In this document: piece after piece, positions 9,626-23,041 of the stretch | Position numbering within the stretch: the first letter of the stretch is position 1 | Layout: each line of letters starts with the position of its first letter | DNA from: Warburgia ugandensis | Lineage: Eukaryota > Streptophyta > Magnoliopsida > Canellales > Canellaceae | DNA: 64,000 bases | Direction: 5' to 3' | Assembly: GCA_035236585.1 (NCBI GenBank) | Contig: CP141139.1 | Coordinates: 54,381,217 to 54,445,216, forward strand | The notes under the pieces: model-generated | Database searches by the model: none | Seen by the model: only the letters and a program-made list of their open reading frames with translations | What the model was told of the DNA's origin: nothing | Position numbers and translations under genes: made by a program

Positions 9626-12076
9626 TGTTTCAGTAAAGATCGAAGATTCATGCAATGAGAGCGTTCAGTGCCCTCACACCCTTAGTGACAATTACATAAT
9701 TGCAGTAGACAAGGTTACTAAATTTCCCATGACCGATATCGTTCAATTTCATGAGCTTGGACAACAGACAATCAACTGCACTAGTCAATTACAGGGTCAC
9801 TTTGGTCCTTGCAACTAAAGTGGTTACTAATTAGGTGTCCTAGCCTTATTAATTGCTCAAAATAACTATCAAAGTATCCAAAACTATGAGTAGAGTTCTC
9901 CCCTCCATTCCAATTATCCATTCCAGTTATGTAGAAGCAATTCAGACCCCAAATTGAAAAATACCCTCTCAAGAAGTCTAGTTATCTCTTTCCCTATCCA
10001 TAAAGTGAGAAGCTCTCTAGTTTTCTCTCTTGTTCTCCTAGGTGTGGCCTCGTTTTTGCTTCTTAGAGATTTTAGTACAATTATTTTGTATATGCTCCTT
10101 AGTTTTGAAATAATGACTTAGTTTTTCTCATATTTTCTTCTTTATAAATGAAGCTATGACTAATTTGTCTATGCTAATTGGGACCTTGTCTTGGACCAGC
10201 CTAATCCTTGTCAACTTCTAGTGACACATGTGGCTACCCTCTTAGCCTTAGTCATGATGCTATTGCCAAAGGGATTGACTAGTTAGGCTTAGACCACCTA
10301 AGTCTAAGTTGACCATTTGACTAAACACTAAGCCATGATTCCTACTGATGTACTATCTGTATAACCTAGCTTAGGATTTAACCCGTATGCCTTGCTACAT
10401 ACATACATACATACATACATACATACATACATACATACATACATACATACATACATACATACATACATACATACATACATACATAAAGGCATTTGTCATG
10501 GTCCCTAAGCCATTTTTGGTTAAGGTAAGTGCTAGTTGTACTATGTAGCCTTATAACCTTTTGTCATATTGTCACTTGGACCACTTTATGGTTAGTTATA
10601 TCTTTCTTATAGTTCCTTCTTATTACTTTATGGCTCCTATAATATCTACATGTGGCCCATTCTAACCTTAGGCATATGGCATGTAATTAATGAATGTGAT
10701 GGATAATCAAAGGTTTTGTCTTTTACTATTAATTTGTAGTTAACAACCTAAAGGGTTAGAGATATGTACTCACTTTTTTTTAATTAATAAAAACTTATCA
10801 ATGGAAAATTTTTTGTAATATTTTTCTCATGCTTTGCTTTTTTACAAATATATGGAATGAGCATTTTAGCTCATACAAATCTGTCTAGCATTCCCTGTGG
10901 GACATATCTCGTATTAATCTTGAAATTAAATTCATGCTTGTTTTCCTCATAGATTTACTCAATGGCATTTAAAATTGGAATGAAGAATGTCGGTGGCTCC
11001 CTTATGGAAATATATTCATCAATATGAATAGTGTACGTGGCATACAAGTGAAAGCTAAAACCAAGGCCCCAAGCAACCCTTTTCAAGGTCGTAGCTCTAT
11101 TTTCCTTGCCAAGGTTGCATCATCTAAGGATGTTGATAGAAGTGCTAGCAATAACACTAGCTCCCCTTCTCAAGGCTATAACTGTACTTTTCCTGTAATA
11201 ACCCTAATTTTGAATTCTATTTCATGTGATTTTTGTTAAATTCTAATTGAATGAAATGTGAATTTGAGATTATACATTTTGGGTTTCAAGAAAATGAAAT
11301 TTTAAAAATATAAAATTGACAATTAAAACCTCAATAATTGAAATAGGCTCGGTAGGAGCTTTCCAAACACACTAGGAATACTGAAATTGAAATTTAGATG
11401 AAAAAAATTCAAATATTGTGAATAGGGGTTCAAAATTTATAAAAAACATCTCTAAGGGTATTTTAGTAATTTTGCCCATCAACCAAACAAATTGGTTCCA
11501 ATTGAGAATTTAAATGAAAATTTGGTCCAACTTCATCATGAGGAATCATGATGCTAAATCATGATATTGTTGATAGAATGATGACAATAAACATAATTAT
11601 GATATTAAAGTAATATTTTAATAAAATAATAACAATGAATAAAAATTAGCTGTTTAAGGGACACAACTTATCTCTTTCTCTATATCTTGATCATCTCCAA
11701 AAACTTTGGACAAGGAATGCTTGATAAATTCTCACTCCACAAATCATCTCTATTTGGTGACCAGGGATGGGAGGAGTTACTAGAAGGGTTGAAAATTCTG
11801 ATAGACAATGAAAATAGATTGGTCGGAGTCAGATCCTTCATTGGAGACCATCATTGTGTTTTTTAGTGGAGATAATATCAAAACCCTCCTCAACAATCTT
11901 GTTACATGTTAGATTTCTAGTTTTCTGTTGGGATTTGGTCAGTAAAATGATGCAACAATGATTATGACCAACCGACATAGAAAAATCCTCTTCAAGTTGT
12001 CATTTAGTACAACAATAATTATAAAAACACCTAAGCCAGCCATCATCCATCTCTCTAGTGAGGGAAACACTGAAAC
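9626..12076. other. Intergenic, no recognisable gene; includes an ACAT microsatellite
   Basis: AT-rich sequence. A 71-codon open frame at 11024-11239 and a 69-codon one at 9609-9818 have no identifiable domain. Nothing else but the microsatellite at 10397-10485 stands out. Confidence 0.4.
10397..10485 (+). repeat. (ACAT)22 microsatellite
   Basis: An uninterrupted run of ACAT units, 89 bp long. The lack of interruptions suggests recent slippage. It is not inside any recognised element. Confidence 0.95.
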
Positions 12077-13209
12077 AGTGATGACCTGGGTTTTATAATA
12101 CATTTTCTATTTCTTTCAACACTTGTGAGATCGATCTCTATTTAAAAATAGTTTGCAAAATAATGGTAGAGAAAATTTCTTTTTCTATAAACTGCATTTA
12201 TAAAGATCCATAGTGTCATTATTCATTTAAACACATAGATAAAAACTCAACATACTTATTTAATGAAATATGCATATGATAATTTGAAAGATGTCTAAAA
12301 ATGGATATATTCTACTCTCAAGATTGTTAATCATAGCCCAAGTTACAAAAATATTCACTTAAAGTCAATTTACATTAAAAAAAAATGATAATTACCAGTT
12401 CTGGGACAACTGCATCAACACTTTACCCTTGCTTTTTCCAACTTGATTGGGGCACGAAAACCTCCTGATACTTCTTTTTGTCCTTCCCAAGTTGGTCTGT
12501 GATAAAAATATTCGGCTGAGTATATATCATACCCAATAGCTAATCCAATGCTACAAAAATTGAAAACATGACATACAACACACATAATCTAAAGAAGGGT
12601 TTATTAGGTGATAAAACCATGTGACCATCTTATGTAAACTCAATACAAGCATTCATGTATAAATTATTTACACTTTCTAAATTCAAGTAAGCAATCAATA
12701 ACTTAAAAGATTACTAAATTCTTAAAGTAGTAATCAATCAAATTAGATGCTAGAAATCCCAATCTTATGACAATTATTATGCATGTAGGCATCTTGGTGA
12801 ATACATCAGCCAATTGGTAACGAGTATTCATCTAAACACCATCACAAGGCACTATACATAGAGATGCAAAAACAAAAATCATAGGGACCACTATGCTCAT
12901 GACCAGCTCTCTAAATCATGTGACTCTGGTATTTAATGATTAGCCATCATAGTCTCAACAGTAACTACGGATGTCTCGAAAAGGGTGCTATGAACACCTT
13001 CAGTGGTTGTTTTCCTACGACAGTAGTCGAGAAATATTGGTGCCTCTTTTGGCATGGATACCTATCACCTTTGGTGGTTAAAGAACTAGAGACCAAACAC
13101 GTACAACCTCTTAGCCTAGTGCCCATAAGCTCACTAGCCCAAATAATGTAGATACATATATGTCAAATTCAAATATCATAGAGTCACATAATGATTAACA
13201 TATACTCTT
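12077..13209 (-). mobile_element. Partial LTR of a gypsy-type element (family E), cut by the CACTA insertion
   Basis: The left edge TGATGACCTGGGTTTTATAA resembles the family-B LTR edge TGTGACGACCCGGGTTTT. Several B landmarks follow in the same order: CATAGCCCAAGTTAC (B: cacagcccaactgtaa), CTCCTGATACTTCTTTTTGT, GGCTGAGTATATATCATACC (B: gggtgagtatatactatac), GTGCCTCTTTTGGCATGG, CACCTTTGGTGGTTAAAGA, and GTGCCCATAAGCTCACTAGC. The similarity stops just left of the CACTA terminus at 13210, so the rest of this LTR should lie beyond the far end of the CACTA. Divergence from B is large, so the exact left edge is approximate. Confidence 0.6.
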
Positions 13210-13228
13210 CACTACCACACACGAGGGT

Positions 13229-13748
13229 TTTAAAGTCGGCATAAAGAAGTTGCTTATTTGACTGCTAACTTCATAAATATTTTACAAGTCTCTTCAAAAT
13301 AAACGACTTTAAAGATATGGACTTAAGAAGTCATTTATCTGTAAGTGACTTTAAAAAACTAGCACAAAGAGGGAATTATTCATAGGAAGCACTTTTAAAG
13401 TCATTTCAAATTAAATGATTTCAAAAGTTATGCACATTTTAAGTCATTTAGTAGAAAACGACTTTAAAAATTAATAAATTTTGAAGTCGTTTTAAGTAAG
13501 CAACTTCAAAAGTATCACAAAAAATTTAGCGGGAATATTATATTTAGCAGGAATGGACTTTTAAAGTCATTTGATAAAAAATGACTTTAAAAGTTATTGA
13601 ATTTTAAAGTTGTTTACTATAAAATGACTTTAAAAGTGACATTTTTGTAAAGTCGTTTATTCTAAGCGACTTTAAAAGTATGATAAGAGATTGAGCACTA
13701 TGTTTAATATTACAAGGGATGGGCTTTTAAAGTCATTTGACACAAAGC
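13229..13748 (+). repeat. 5' subterminal repeats of the CACTA element
   Basis: At least a dozen copies of a TTTTAAAGTC(G/A)TTT motif and its complement AAA(C/T)GACTTTAAAAG alternate, forming short hairpins (for example 13560-13592 and 13643-13679). In En/Spm elements such arrays bind the element's regulatory protein. They give the rule that identifies the other CACTA end pieces at 49565 and 60236. The array is cut at 13748 by LTR C1 (target AAAGC at 13744-13748). Confidence 0.85.
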
Positions 13749-16700
13749 TGTAACAACCCCAATTTTTGTAAATTGATTGAGAAAATCAATTTAGTTTGAA
13801 TTTTCAAAAATTTTGGGCTGGATTTTTAGGTTATTGGAAATTATCTTTTTATAGAGATTAAAACATGGTTTTAAACTTAGAAATTATGAATGTACTTTAA
13901 AACCAATCGAAATGACATTATGTATGTTCAATTCCAAGTTAAAATGAAAAATCCCTAATTTTCTTTATTTTTATTAACAAAAAGGGTAAAATGATAATTT
14001 TACCCATAACTAAGATATAAGACATAAATATTTAGAATGTACTCAGAAATATGAATCCAACGCCATTAAGTAAGTTCAATTCCGAGTTTGGGAGAATAAA
14101 ATAGATTTTTCTTCATGAAAGGTCAAAATGGTCCTTTCACACCCTCATGGGGCCCACAAGGGGCCCACAAATAAATCCAATGGCCAGAAAACATGTAATG
14201 AATAGTCAAACATGTAATGAGTGGTCAAACCACTACCATTAGCTAGTGGAGAAGGAGGTGGTAGTGGAGGATCCAATGTTAATTTAATAATTAAAAGAAT
14301 TACAAGTAATTATGAAAAATTCAAAAACACCTATAAATACGCCCTCCCCCCCCAAAAAAATCTCCAGAAATGTTTCCTAAAATTCTCACAAAATCATCTT
14401 GCTTACTTTGAAAAACTAGATCTAGATTCCTTCCCAAATTTCCAAAACTCCCAAAAATCTCCCTTGCACTTTCTCTCTCCTCTCTCTAATTAGAACAAGA
14501 TACCTAAATTCAATTAGGCACTCTGTTCCAAGTTGAATCTCATAAATCCCTCCATCCATACAATCTTAGGCTCCCTTATCTACAAAACCCTCAAATCAAT
14601 TTCAAGATCCAATAGTACAATCACTTAAAAATCATAAAACAAAGGACTATTAGTCTATATCATCATCAACAACTATTTATTTCAAATTGGGCTTCAAATC
14701 TAAGTTTTCTCACCAATTAGGTAGGTGCAACCACTTCTTATACTTATTTACTGTTGTTTTATGTAATTTTTATTTTTCTATAATTAGGTTTAGGTTAAAA
14801 TTTATAAAAATAAAGGACCAAAACCCTTCAATTCTAGATTCTAGAGGGCTCAAATGAAAAATCTGAGCCACCCAATAGATCCAGAAGGGTCCCAAAACCC
14901 TAGGGTAAAAATTTCATGAATTTTCATTGAGTTTTGAGCCCTTAATTGTAAAGGAATTGATTGGATAGTCTAAAAGGACTATCTGATCTCCTAAATCAAG
15001 TCGAAACCTGGCATGCATGGTAAAACGCTACATAGAAATGTGCCCTACGAGAGCGTTTCTACACATCCAGCACCGCACCCTGATGGGATGACCACGCGAT
15101 AGCACTAGTCACCAGGGGAGCACGTTACGCGTGTGTCCCGGTGACAGGCGCTCGACCTGCTCTGCCCGATCGAATCTAGGCCATCTGTTCTATTGGGCTC
15201 AGTTCAAATATGGACCATAGGAATGACTGTGAACTTCACATTGTAATTGTGGAGCCATCTGAACTCCAAATTGAAATAAAAAAGAAGCTATGGAAATATT
15301 ATAACTTCTATTTTCTTTTGAAATCATAACATTTAGAAAATTCTTCATGAAACTTTTTGTATTTAAGAATTAAGCTTCTAATTTTCATGATCTTCAAGAT
15401 ATGAGATGATCATATCTTGGAGATCTAATTTACTGATGATATAATGTTGAAATCAAGTGATATCCATGATTGATTTGGACAGATCTAAGATAAATTGAGG
15501 GATCTACCCTTTATGGTAGAAAAATCCTAAAGATACAAAGAGACCCACTTGATCAATAAGATTAAGTATGAACAAACCCTTGGGATGGATTGAGTGAATG
15601 ATATTATGATGTAGTCCATTGAAATCATAGATTGAACATGACCAGAAATAAAGGAATATGATCTTGGACCTTAATGGAGTAAAAACCCTAAAATTAATTA
15701 AAACATTGATTAAAAGAAAAATATCTAAGATCTAATGGTTAGATCATAAGTAAAGGTTTATAATAATCTTAATCTAATTAGTTTCATTGTCTTTTATTTG
15801 ATAATAGCATTGTAAATATGATTCATGTTATAAAGCATGATAGTTCTTAAATTTTAGCATGCTATGTTCTATGTGTTATTAGATTGTCATATTAGGTTGA
15901 TAGATTTAATTATCTTAGGGCCATGTTAGTTTAAATTTGAAGTTTAAGCATGATTCCATTAGATTAGTAGTAAATTTTTATGCATTCTATAACTTAGGAT
16001 CCATGTTAGTATATTATAGTATGAATGCCCTTAGAATGATATAGATGTACAATTTTCTTATGATTTAAATTGTATGATTATTTGAGTTATCAAAGTATAA
16101 TATAAGCATCTTAATTGTCTTTAAGTTAGTAGATATAATTGTTTAATTTGTGGTTATGTCTCAATATTCATAAATCACCAAAAATGAAATCTAATGAAAT
16201 AGAGATTCATGGACAATTAAGATGAGTGGATGACTTGGACTTAATATTAGTAAGGGCTATAGTTAGTAGGACAATATATGGATTATCAAATCCTTGGCCC
16301 AAATTAGGAGAATAATAAACCCCATGAATGACATTTTAAATGTTCATGGACTTAATTAAAATCAATTAGAAAGAGTAATTAGGGTTAACATGTTATAGGA
16401 ACCTTATGAAAGGTTGAGCTAAGGTCATTCTAGTGAATGTTGAACATGGTGGTTAAGGGGGCTTTCTAATAAATCCTTGCTCTTCCCCTACCTTCCATTG
16501 ACGTTTGTGAGGTCTAAACACCTCCTTACATGAGGATTGAAGTAACCACTTTGTGTTCACCCATTCAGCTAGTAAGCCTTAGCCAACTAGAACTAAGAAG
16601 AGCAATCTAGACTTAGGTTGAAATAAGTTATCTCCAACCAGTAAAACATTAACTTGCTGAATAATAATAATAAGAGCATAAATGGTTAGTAAATTATCTA

Positions 16701-18705
16701 ATCCTAATAAAAATTGTAAGTAAGATAAGGATGATCAAACAAGATCCATATGATCTTGAATGATCAAGAACAATAAGAATAATAACATTGTATTGTACTT
16801 AGTTTGTATGTTTATTAATATGTTTGCTATAGATCAAATCTAAATCATTAGATTAGATAATCCAAACCCTTGATCAAATATAATTCAAGGAAAAGAACCA
16901 GGATCATCCTCCTTAGGGATGATCAAATAACTAAACTTAGATCAAAGAAGAACTAGATGATAGAAGATCTAGGTCCTTGATCTTTATCAACAAGAATAGA
17001 TTGTTGATCAAAGGATCTATGAAAGATCAAGATCAAAGTGATGGATACACAAAGAGTTAGAGATAGAAAATAATTAGATTTGAAAGGTTAGAAGATCATT
17101 CTAACTGTCAGATCTATTGATCAATAGGATAAAATACTATCTGAGGAAGATAGATTATATGGATGATAGGAACACAAGATAGATCTATATCTCTTATATC
17201 AAAGGACAAGATTAGATAAAGAATATAGATAGGAGATTATCCACAATTATACAAATATTGATAGTATGTATAGATTTACAGATTTCATATATCAATTAGG
17301 ATCATGGAAGATTTGAAGAGATGAATTACTACTTGAAGGTATGAGGATTTTATGAATGCATCTACATGAGAAGTACATGTTGTATACATGATCTTATGTC
17401 TAGAAATGTTGACAAGTATAATGTAAATACTTGTATTAAACCCATGGAAAACCCTTATGATCCAACCAAAACACATATGAAATGGTTAAGTTAGAATTGA
17501 GGAAAAACCCTAAGTGAATAGGAAACTAGAAAGTATTCTAGCCCTAAGTAAATAGATAGATTGTCTGATACATATGAGAATTACTTAACATATAAGCATG
17601 GAGGCTTGTGGTTTTGTTTTAAATAGGAATAGGCCTAGGGATGCTATGCTAGGAGAGTTAGTAGGGTTTGGCCACCTGCTCTCTAAAACTAGTTATTATA
17701 TGGATACTAAGCCTAAATGAGGCTAAAAGTCAGGTGGGGCAATTATGGAAAGGCCGCCACTGTGACAGCCATGGTCCTCCCCATACAGACATGGAAATTG
17801 TGATTTCCATTGAGGATGGTATAGGTAGATTATTAAGTAGTTATCCGGGCATGTTGGTACAGATTCTGATTGCATGCATAGTAGTCCTTTGAGTATTTTT
17901 GTATTATGATGCATGGCATAGTGAAATGCCTTATAATATGGCATGATGAGACGCTAGGTAATCATGGATTACCGATACTACCCAAATGAGGAAGTATTTC
18001 CAGCAGAGTCTGGATGATTTATCAACTTAGCATAAGCTGGATATGATTATGTTTTGAGACATTAACTATTTTTCACGGTTTTGACCATATGTATATATCT
18101 ATACATAGTGTACTGTATGTATGTGTAAGGATGTACATATATGACAAAGTAAAGAGATTGCTCCATGAGTATGAATAATGAGATTATGAAGGATTAGGAT
18201 TATACTATCAAAGTTTTATGCTTCTTGAAATCCCTTACCAAGCATAGTTTGGTAAGATAATGTAAATGTTTCAATGTTTACAATATCTTAGATATAAGGA
18301 AGGAGAATTAGGAGCTCAAGACTTAAGAAGACTTGGAAGAATAATCAATCAGGGTATATCCCTTGAAGACATGTATTTTTATTTGAGAGCATTGTATTGT
18401 ATTAAGAGTTTTTAATATATGGTGAGGTTTGAAATTTGGATTATGTAATTTGGACAAGTATTGTACTAATACCGGGCTCTATTGTGAACCACTGGATAGA
18501 TTTTGGAATTTAATAAAAATATATTCCTTAAATAGAATTTTATCTTGTACAAAATTCTACTTATGTTATGTATGAAGTGATGACTTAGGTTTTTCAAAAC
18601 AAGTTTAAAAAGAAAAGAATTTTTGTAGCTTTGTTTTGAAATTTTTGTTTTACTACTAAGGGCCCTGCCTTTGAAAAATGTATTACAAAAATATGGGTCA
18701 TCACA
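13749..18705 (+). mobile_element. Family-C LTR (5' LTR, 4957 bp) of a gypsy-type retrotransposon
   Basis: It starts TGTAACAACCCC and ends GGGTCATCACA, followed by a tRNA-Met primer site, so it is a 5' LTR. The full length is matched, in inverted orientation, by the solo LTR at 28990-33914 and, in part, by 60295-64000. U3 is about 0.6 kb, up to a TATA box at 14331. The remaining 4.3 kb would be transcribed leader (R-U5). A CpG-rich block sits at about 15040-15190 and a hairpin at 18255-18288. Open frames inside it (for example at 14221, 17668 and the reverse of 18466-18756) are chance frames. Confidence 0.9.
14331..14340 (+). promoter_or_regulatory. TATA box of LTR C1
   Basis: CTATAAATAC followed by a C-rich run, about 585 bp into the LTR. 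The solo copy keeps the same box on the minus strand at 33329-33336. This places the expected transcription start near 14365. Confidence 0.65.
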
Positions 18706-20104
18706 ATTAGTATCAGAGCCATTCATCCAATCACAGTATAGAACCCTTATGTCCAATATGAAGATGACAATCCAATTAAAGGATGTGAATAAGAAATAAG
18801 ATAGTATTTGATGAGAATGAGTAGGGAATTAGTTATGTGATTAACTCATTAGTTGAGAATGAGTATAGGAAGAGTTATGATTATTAACTCATTAGGTGAG
18901 GAGTTAATGTAATTAACTAATGAGGTACTAATGGAGTATAAGTAGATAGTACTTAGTGAAATAATTAGGAATACTACTTACTATGTTAATGATATCAATA
19001 TAGGGAATAGTAAGTTTGGAAACAAGTAAGTAAAACTTTAGAATAGAGGAAGATGTAATGTATGATATTCAAGAATAACCTGAAATCTTAAGTAAAGATA
19101 CTTGTAGAAATAAAATACATTAATATAGCTATTATTAGGAGAAATAATGGAGATTAAGAGAAGGAGATGATAAGTTGGAAAAATAGGATGGAAAGAAAAA
19201 AGAAGGATAAACTCCAACCTTTATACAAAATGTGAAATAGAAAGTTATGAGAAACAGATATTAAAGATAAAACCTTAGAATTATTACAAAACTTAAAATT
19301 AATAATAATGATAATAAATAATAAATATAAATGTAAGAGTTACAATTACTACATAGATGTAGTGTTATGAAAATTAGTTAAAGGATTTAATCATCAAAAT
19401 AAAGATGATCTTATTTGAAAAGAATTTAAGGAGATAGGTAAATATTTTCAAATTTTGTGAATGAGAAGTGTTTAAATAAAAATAAATAAGGAGATAAAAT
19501 TTAGAGGAATATTGATTCAACTATATGATAGAATTGAAATATGGAAATAATTATGGACTATAAATTGCATTGGTGATAGAATGGAAAGTGAAGAGCTATA
19601 AATGAATAGGGATATTAATATGATGAATTTAGAGAAGCACAGTTGGCATGGATGGTGAAATGATCATGGAAAATAAAAGAGAAATATTGATATGATGATT
19701 TGGGAAAATATGGTTATTGATTATCATAAAGAGGAGTACATCTTATTGATCATGGCAAATAAAGAGCTATATATAAATAGAGATATTGATTCCACTTATA
19801 TGATAGGTTTGGTGATATTGAAAGATTCAAGAAATATAGTGAGGAGAAATATATTTTGGAGGAATGGTGAAATAAATATGAGAAATGAAGACCTATAAAC
19901 AAATATTGGTTGCTAAATTTAAGTTTAAAGATGATTCTGAATGAGGTATGAATCCAAATTTTGGAAAAATAAGTGGTTAGAAATTTTAAGATATTTTGGA
20001 GATTTTCAACCTTACATGAGATTGAATGAGGAAATATCATCTATAGTAGTTGAGGAAAAGAACATCAAATTATTGGAATGAGTTGAAAGAACAAATTTTA
20101 AGGA
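18706..20104 (+). mobile_element. Remnant internal region of the C1 retrotransposon
   Basis: Begins with the primer-binding site TAGTATCAGAGCC at 18708-18720 (tRNA-iMet type). The rest is purine-rich and AT-rich without any gag or pol frame. It contains loosely repeated phrases (AAGAGCTATAAATGAATAGG near 19590, a relative near 19760, and GACCTATAAACAAATATTGG near 19890). No 3' LTR in the same orientation is found, so most of the element was deleted, apparently near 20104. Confidence 0.65.
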
Positions 20105-20189
20105 TTAAGAGTGATTATAAAGTTGTTAAAAAAAAAAAGAAAGTTGTTTCCTTTATAATTCTTAAGAGTGATTATAAAGTTGTTAAAAA
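20105..20189 (+). repeat. 28-bp direct repeat at the retrotransposon/CACTA junction
   Basis: The 28 bases at 20105-20132 (ttaagagtgattataaag...) recur without change at 20162-20189, 57 bp apart. They lie between C1 internal sequence and the CACTA gene. The pattern fits a templated duplication made during break repair. Confidence 0.75.
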
Positions 20190-20650
20190 TAAAGTTGTCA
20201 AAATTACATCTGTTTTAAGAATTATTTCATTGACTTCCACCATGCTTCTTGCTCTGTGTTTATTATCTGTGCACAAAATCTAAACCAGATTCTTGTTCCC
20301 TACTTTGAACCAAATCCTACCTGTGAATTGTCACTACATTCACAAATTCAAGGGCAATATCAATTTTTGAGTGTTGGTTAGTATCTCTTTGTTTGGCTCA
20401 TATATGTATATTATGCACATATATTTGAAGAATTTTTAGAAGGTTGTGGGTTAGAAAATTTTTGAATCATTTCATTCATGAATGTGTCTGTCATATTTTG
20501 CTTTTTCTTCATTGTTAATTGAAAATTTCCATGAAATATAGTTATTTTAAATACTTCTAATTCATGTATATTTATTTGGTAAAATGCCTTACCTAATCTT
20601 TTTATGTCTTACTAGTCTCTACGCAAATTTGCTTTGATTTCTTGTGATAA
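20190..20650 (+). other. 5' flank of the CACTA transposase gene
   Basis: No domain was seen. By position it should be CACTA 5' region, perhaps 5' UTR or intron of the transposase gene that begins at the ATG near 20650. No intact splice sites can be assigned. Confidence 0.4.
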
Positions 20651-23041
20651 TGGAAAAATATGCTTGGATGACTGCGACAAGAACATCAAAAGAATATGAG
20701 GTGGGTATAGAAAATTTCATAGAGTTTGCACTTAAGGTAGGTGTTGATCGTAATCACATGTGTTGTCCATACTCAAAATGTGGAAACTTGAAAAAAGTAC
20801 TATAAGGGTGTTGAGAGAACATTTATGCTTCAATGGAATCAATGAAAGCTACTACTCTTGGATTTGGCATGGAGAAGAACTTCTGCATAGGCCCTCAACA
20901 AGTCTTAGAAGATATGATCAAAGACACTGTAGGAAGTGTTGGAGATAGTAGTATAGCTATACCAATATTTTGAGATGCATATGATAACTTCTAAGATGAT
21001 CCTAAATAATTTTATACTACATTAGAGGAAGCCGATGAGTCATTGTACCTTGAGTGTAAAGATTATAGCAAGCTATCAGCTGTGGTAGAACTTTACAACA
21101 TGAAATCAAGATTTGGATTTTTAGATCGAGGTTTTATAGAAGTCTTAAAAATAGTGGGTAAGACGCTACTGAAGGATAATAAATTGGTGAGGTCCACATG
21201 GGAGACAGAAAACCATGGCTGCACTAGGGTTGAAGTATGAGAAGATACATGTGTGTCCTAATGACTGCATTTTGTATAGGAAGGAGTACAATGATAAAAC
21301 TATATGCTCAACTTGTGGACAGCCAAGATGGAAGTTAAAGAAGAATTCAACTAAGATAGTTATAGGTGTTCTTGTAAAGGTTCTATGGTACTTTCCTCCT
21401 ATTCCAAGGTTCAAAAGAATGTTTTGTATAATAGAAACAATAAAGAAATTAATGTGGCATGCCAATGACGAAGTGCTGATAGCTTTTCACACCATCCAGC
21501 AGATTGCCCAACATGGAAACTCGTAGACTTCATGTGGCCTAATTTTGGTGAAGAACCTAAAAACCTATGACTAGCATTATTTGCAAATGGGATTAATCCT
21601 CATGTCTCTATGAGTAGTAAGCATAGTTTTTGGCTTGTTATATTAGTTTGCTACAACCTTCCACCATCTCTATGCATGAAGAGGAAGTTCATGATACTAA
21701 CTATGTTGTATCGGGTCCCAAGCAACCAGGGAATGACATTGACATGTATTTGTCTCCCTTGATCGATGATCTTGAGACATTATGGGATGTAGGGGTTGAA
21801 GCATACAACGCATATAAGAAAGAGTAATTCACCATAAACGCTATACTATTGTGGATAATAAGTGACTTCCTTGCACACGGTAATTTGTTTGGATACACTA
21901 TGAGGATACACTGTGAAGGTATACAATGCTTATGCTATCTGTAGTGATCAAATATGTGCTATACAACTTAAACATGGTAGGAAAATGACATTCCTTGAGC
22001 ATAGAAGATGGTTGCATAGAGACCATCCATATCGTTTTAAGAAGGGAGAATTTAACAAGAGTGTAGAGACAAGGACACAGCCAAAGATGTTGATAGGATG
22101 TCAGGTATTGTAGTAGGTTGAAAACATTAATGTCTTGTGGGGAATAAATATGAAGAAATCAAGTAAACATGCAATGAAAGTAATTGTAGAAGTTGTTGGA
22201 AGAAGAAATCAATATTTTTTCATCTATCGTAATGGAAATCACTACATATATGCCATGTGGTTGATGTCATGCACATTAAGAAGAATGTGTGTGAAAGCTT
22301 GACCGGTACCTTGCTTAATATCCTAGGAAAAACAAAGGATAGACTTGTAGCTTGAATGGATCTTATGAACATGGGTTTGAAGAGGAGGTTGCACCCTAAG
22401 GATAGGGGTAGTCGAGGAACATACCTACCTTAGGCAAATTATACTCTCGATAGAGAGGATAGGAGAGGAGAATAATGTGTAAAACCTTGTTTGAGCTCAA
22501 AGTCCTAGATGGCTACTCTTCAAACTTCAAAAACATTGTTTCCATGGAAGAGCTAAAATTGTTGGGGATGAAGTCCCATGATTGCCATGCATTGATGCAA
22601 CAGTTACTGCCCGTAGTAATACATTCTATGTTACCTAATAAAGTTAGGGGAGCTATTACAAAATTCTGCTACTTCTTTAATGCTTTGTGCAAGAGATGGT
22701 TGATGTTTCAAAATTATAAGAAATTCAAAGTCATCAAGTGACAACTTTATGTGAGCTTGAGGCAATCTTCCTACCATCCTTCTTTGACATCATGGTACAT
22801 TTAACGGTGCACCTCATTGATGAGGTCAGATTTTGTGGGTTAGTTTACTTGCAATCGATGTATCCATTTGAGAGGTACATGAAAATTTTAAAAGGATATG
22901 TACGTAATCATAACTAGCTAGAGGGGTGCATAGTTGAATGTTATATTGTAGAGGAAATAGTGGAGTTTTGCATAGAGTACTTGGTAGGAGTGGATGCCAT
23001 TGGAATCCCAAGAAAGATAGTTGGTGAACCTCTATTGAGTG
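20651..23041 (+). pseudogene. CACTA transposase (TNP2-type), 5' part, decayed and cut by LTR insertion
   Basis: Domains in order: Transposase-associated (about 20650-20900; EKYAWMTATRTSKEYEVG, the CPYSKCGN zinc-type motif, REHLCFNG, YSWIWHGEE); a TNP2 zinc region near 21239-21345 (HVCPNDCILYRKEY, ICSTCGQPRW); Transposase_21 core (MWPNFGEEP-like near 21531, FANGINPHVSM near 21583, SGPKQPGNDIDMYLSPLIDD near 21715, LKHGRKMTFLEHRRWL near 21969); and DUF4218 (about 22560-23040; FPPSFFDIMVHL, MYPFERYMK, VRNHN). Many stops and frameshifts break it, so no full transposase can be made. A family-A LTR begins right after 23041. The DUF4216 end of the gene is found 25.7 kb further on. Confidence 0.9.

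Noticed and set aside
11024-11239. 71-codon frame as a conserved small protein
   Set aside because: No recognisable motif, no second copy, and AT-rich intergenic context.
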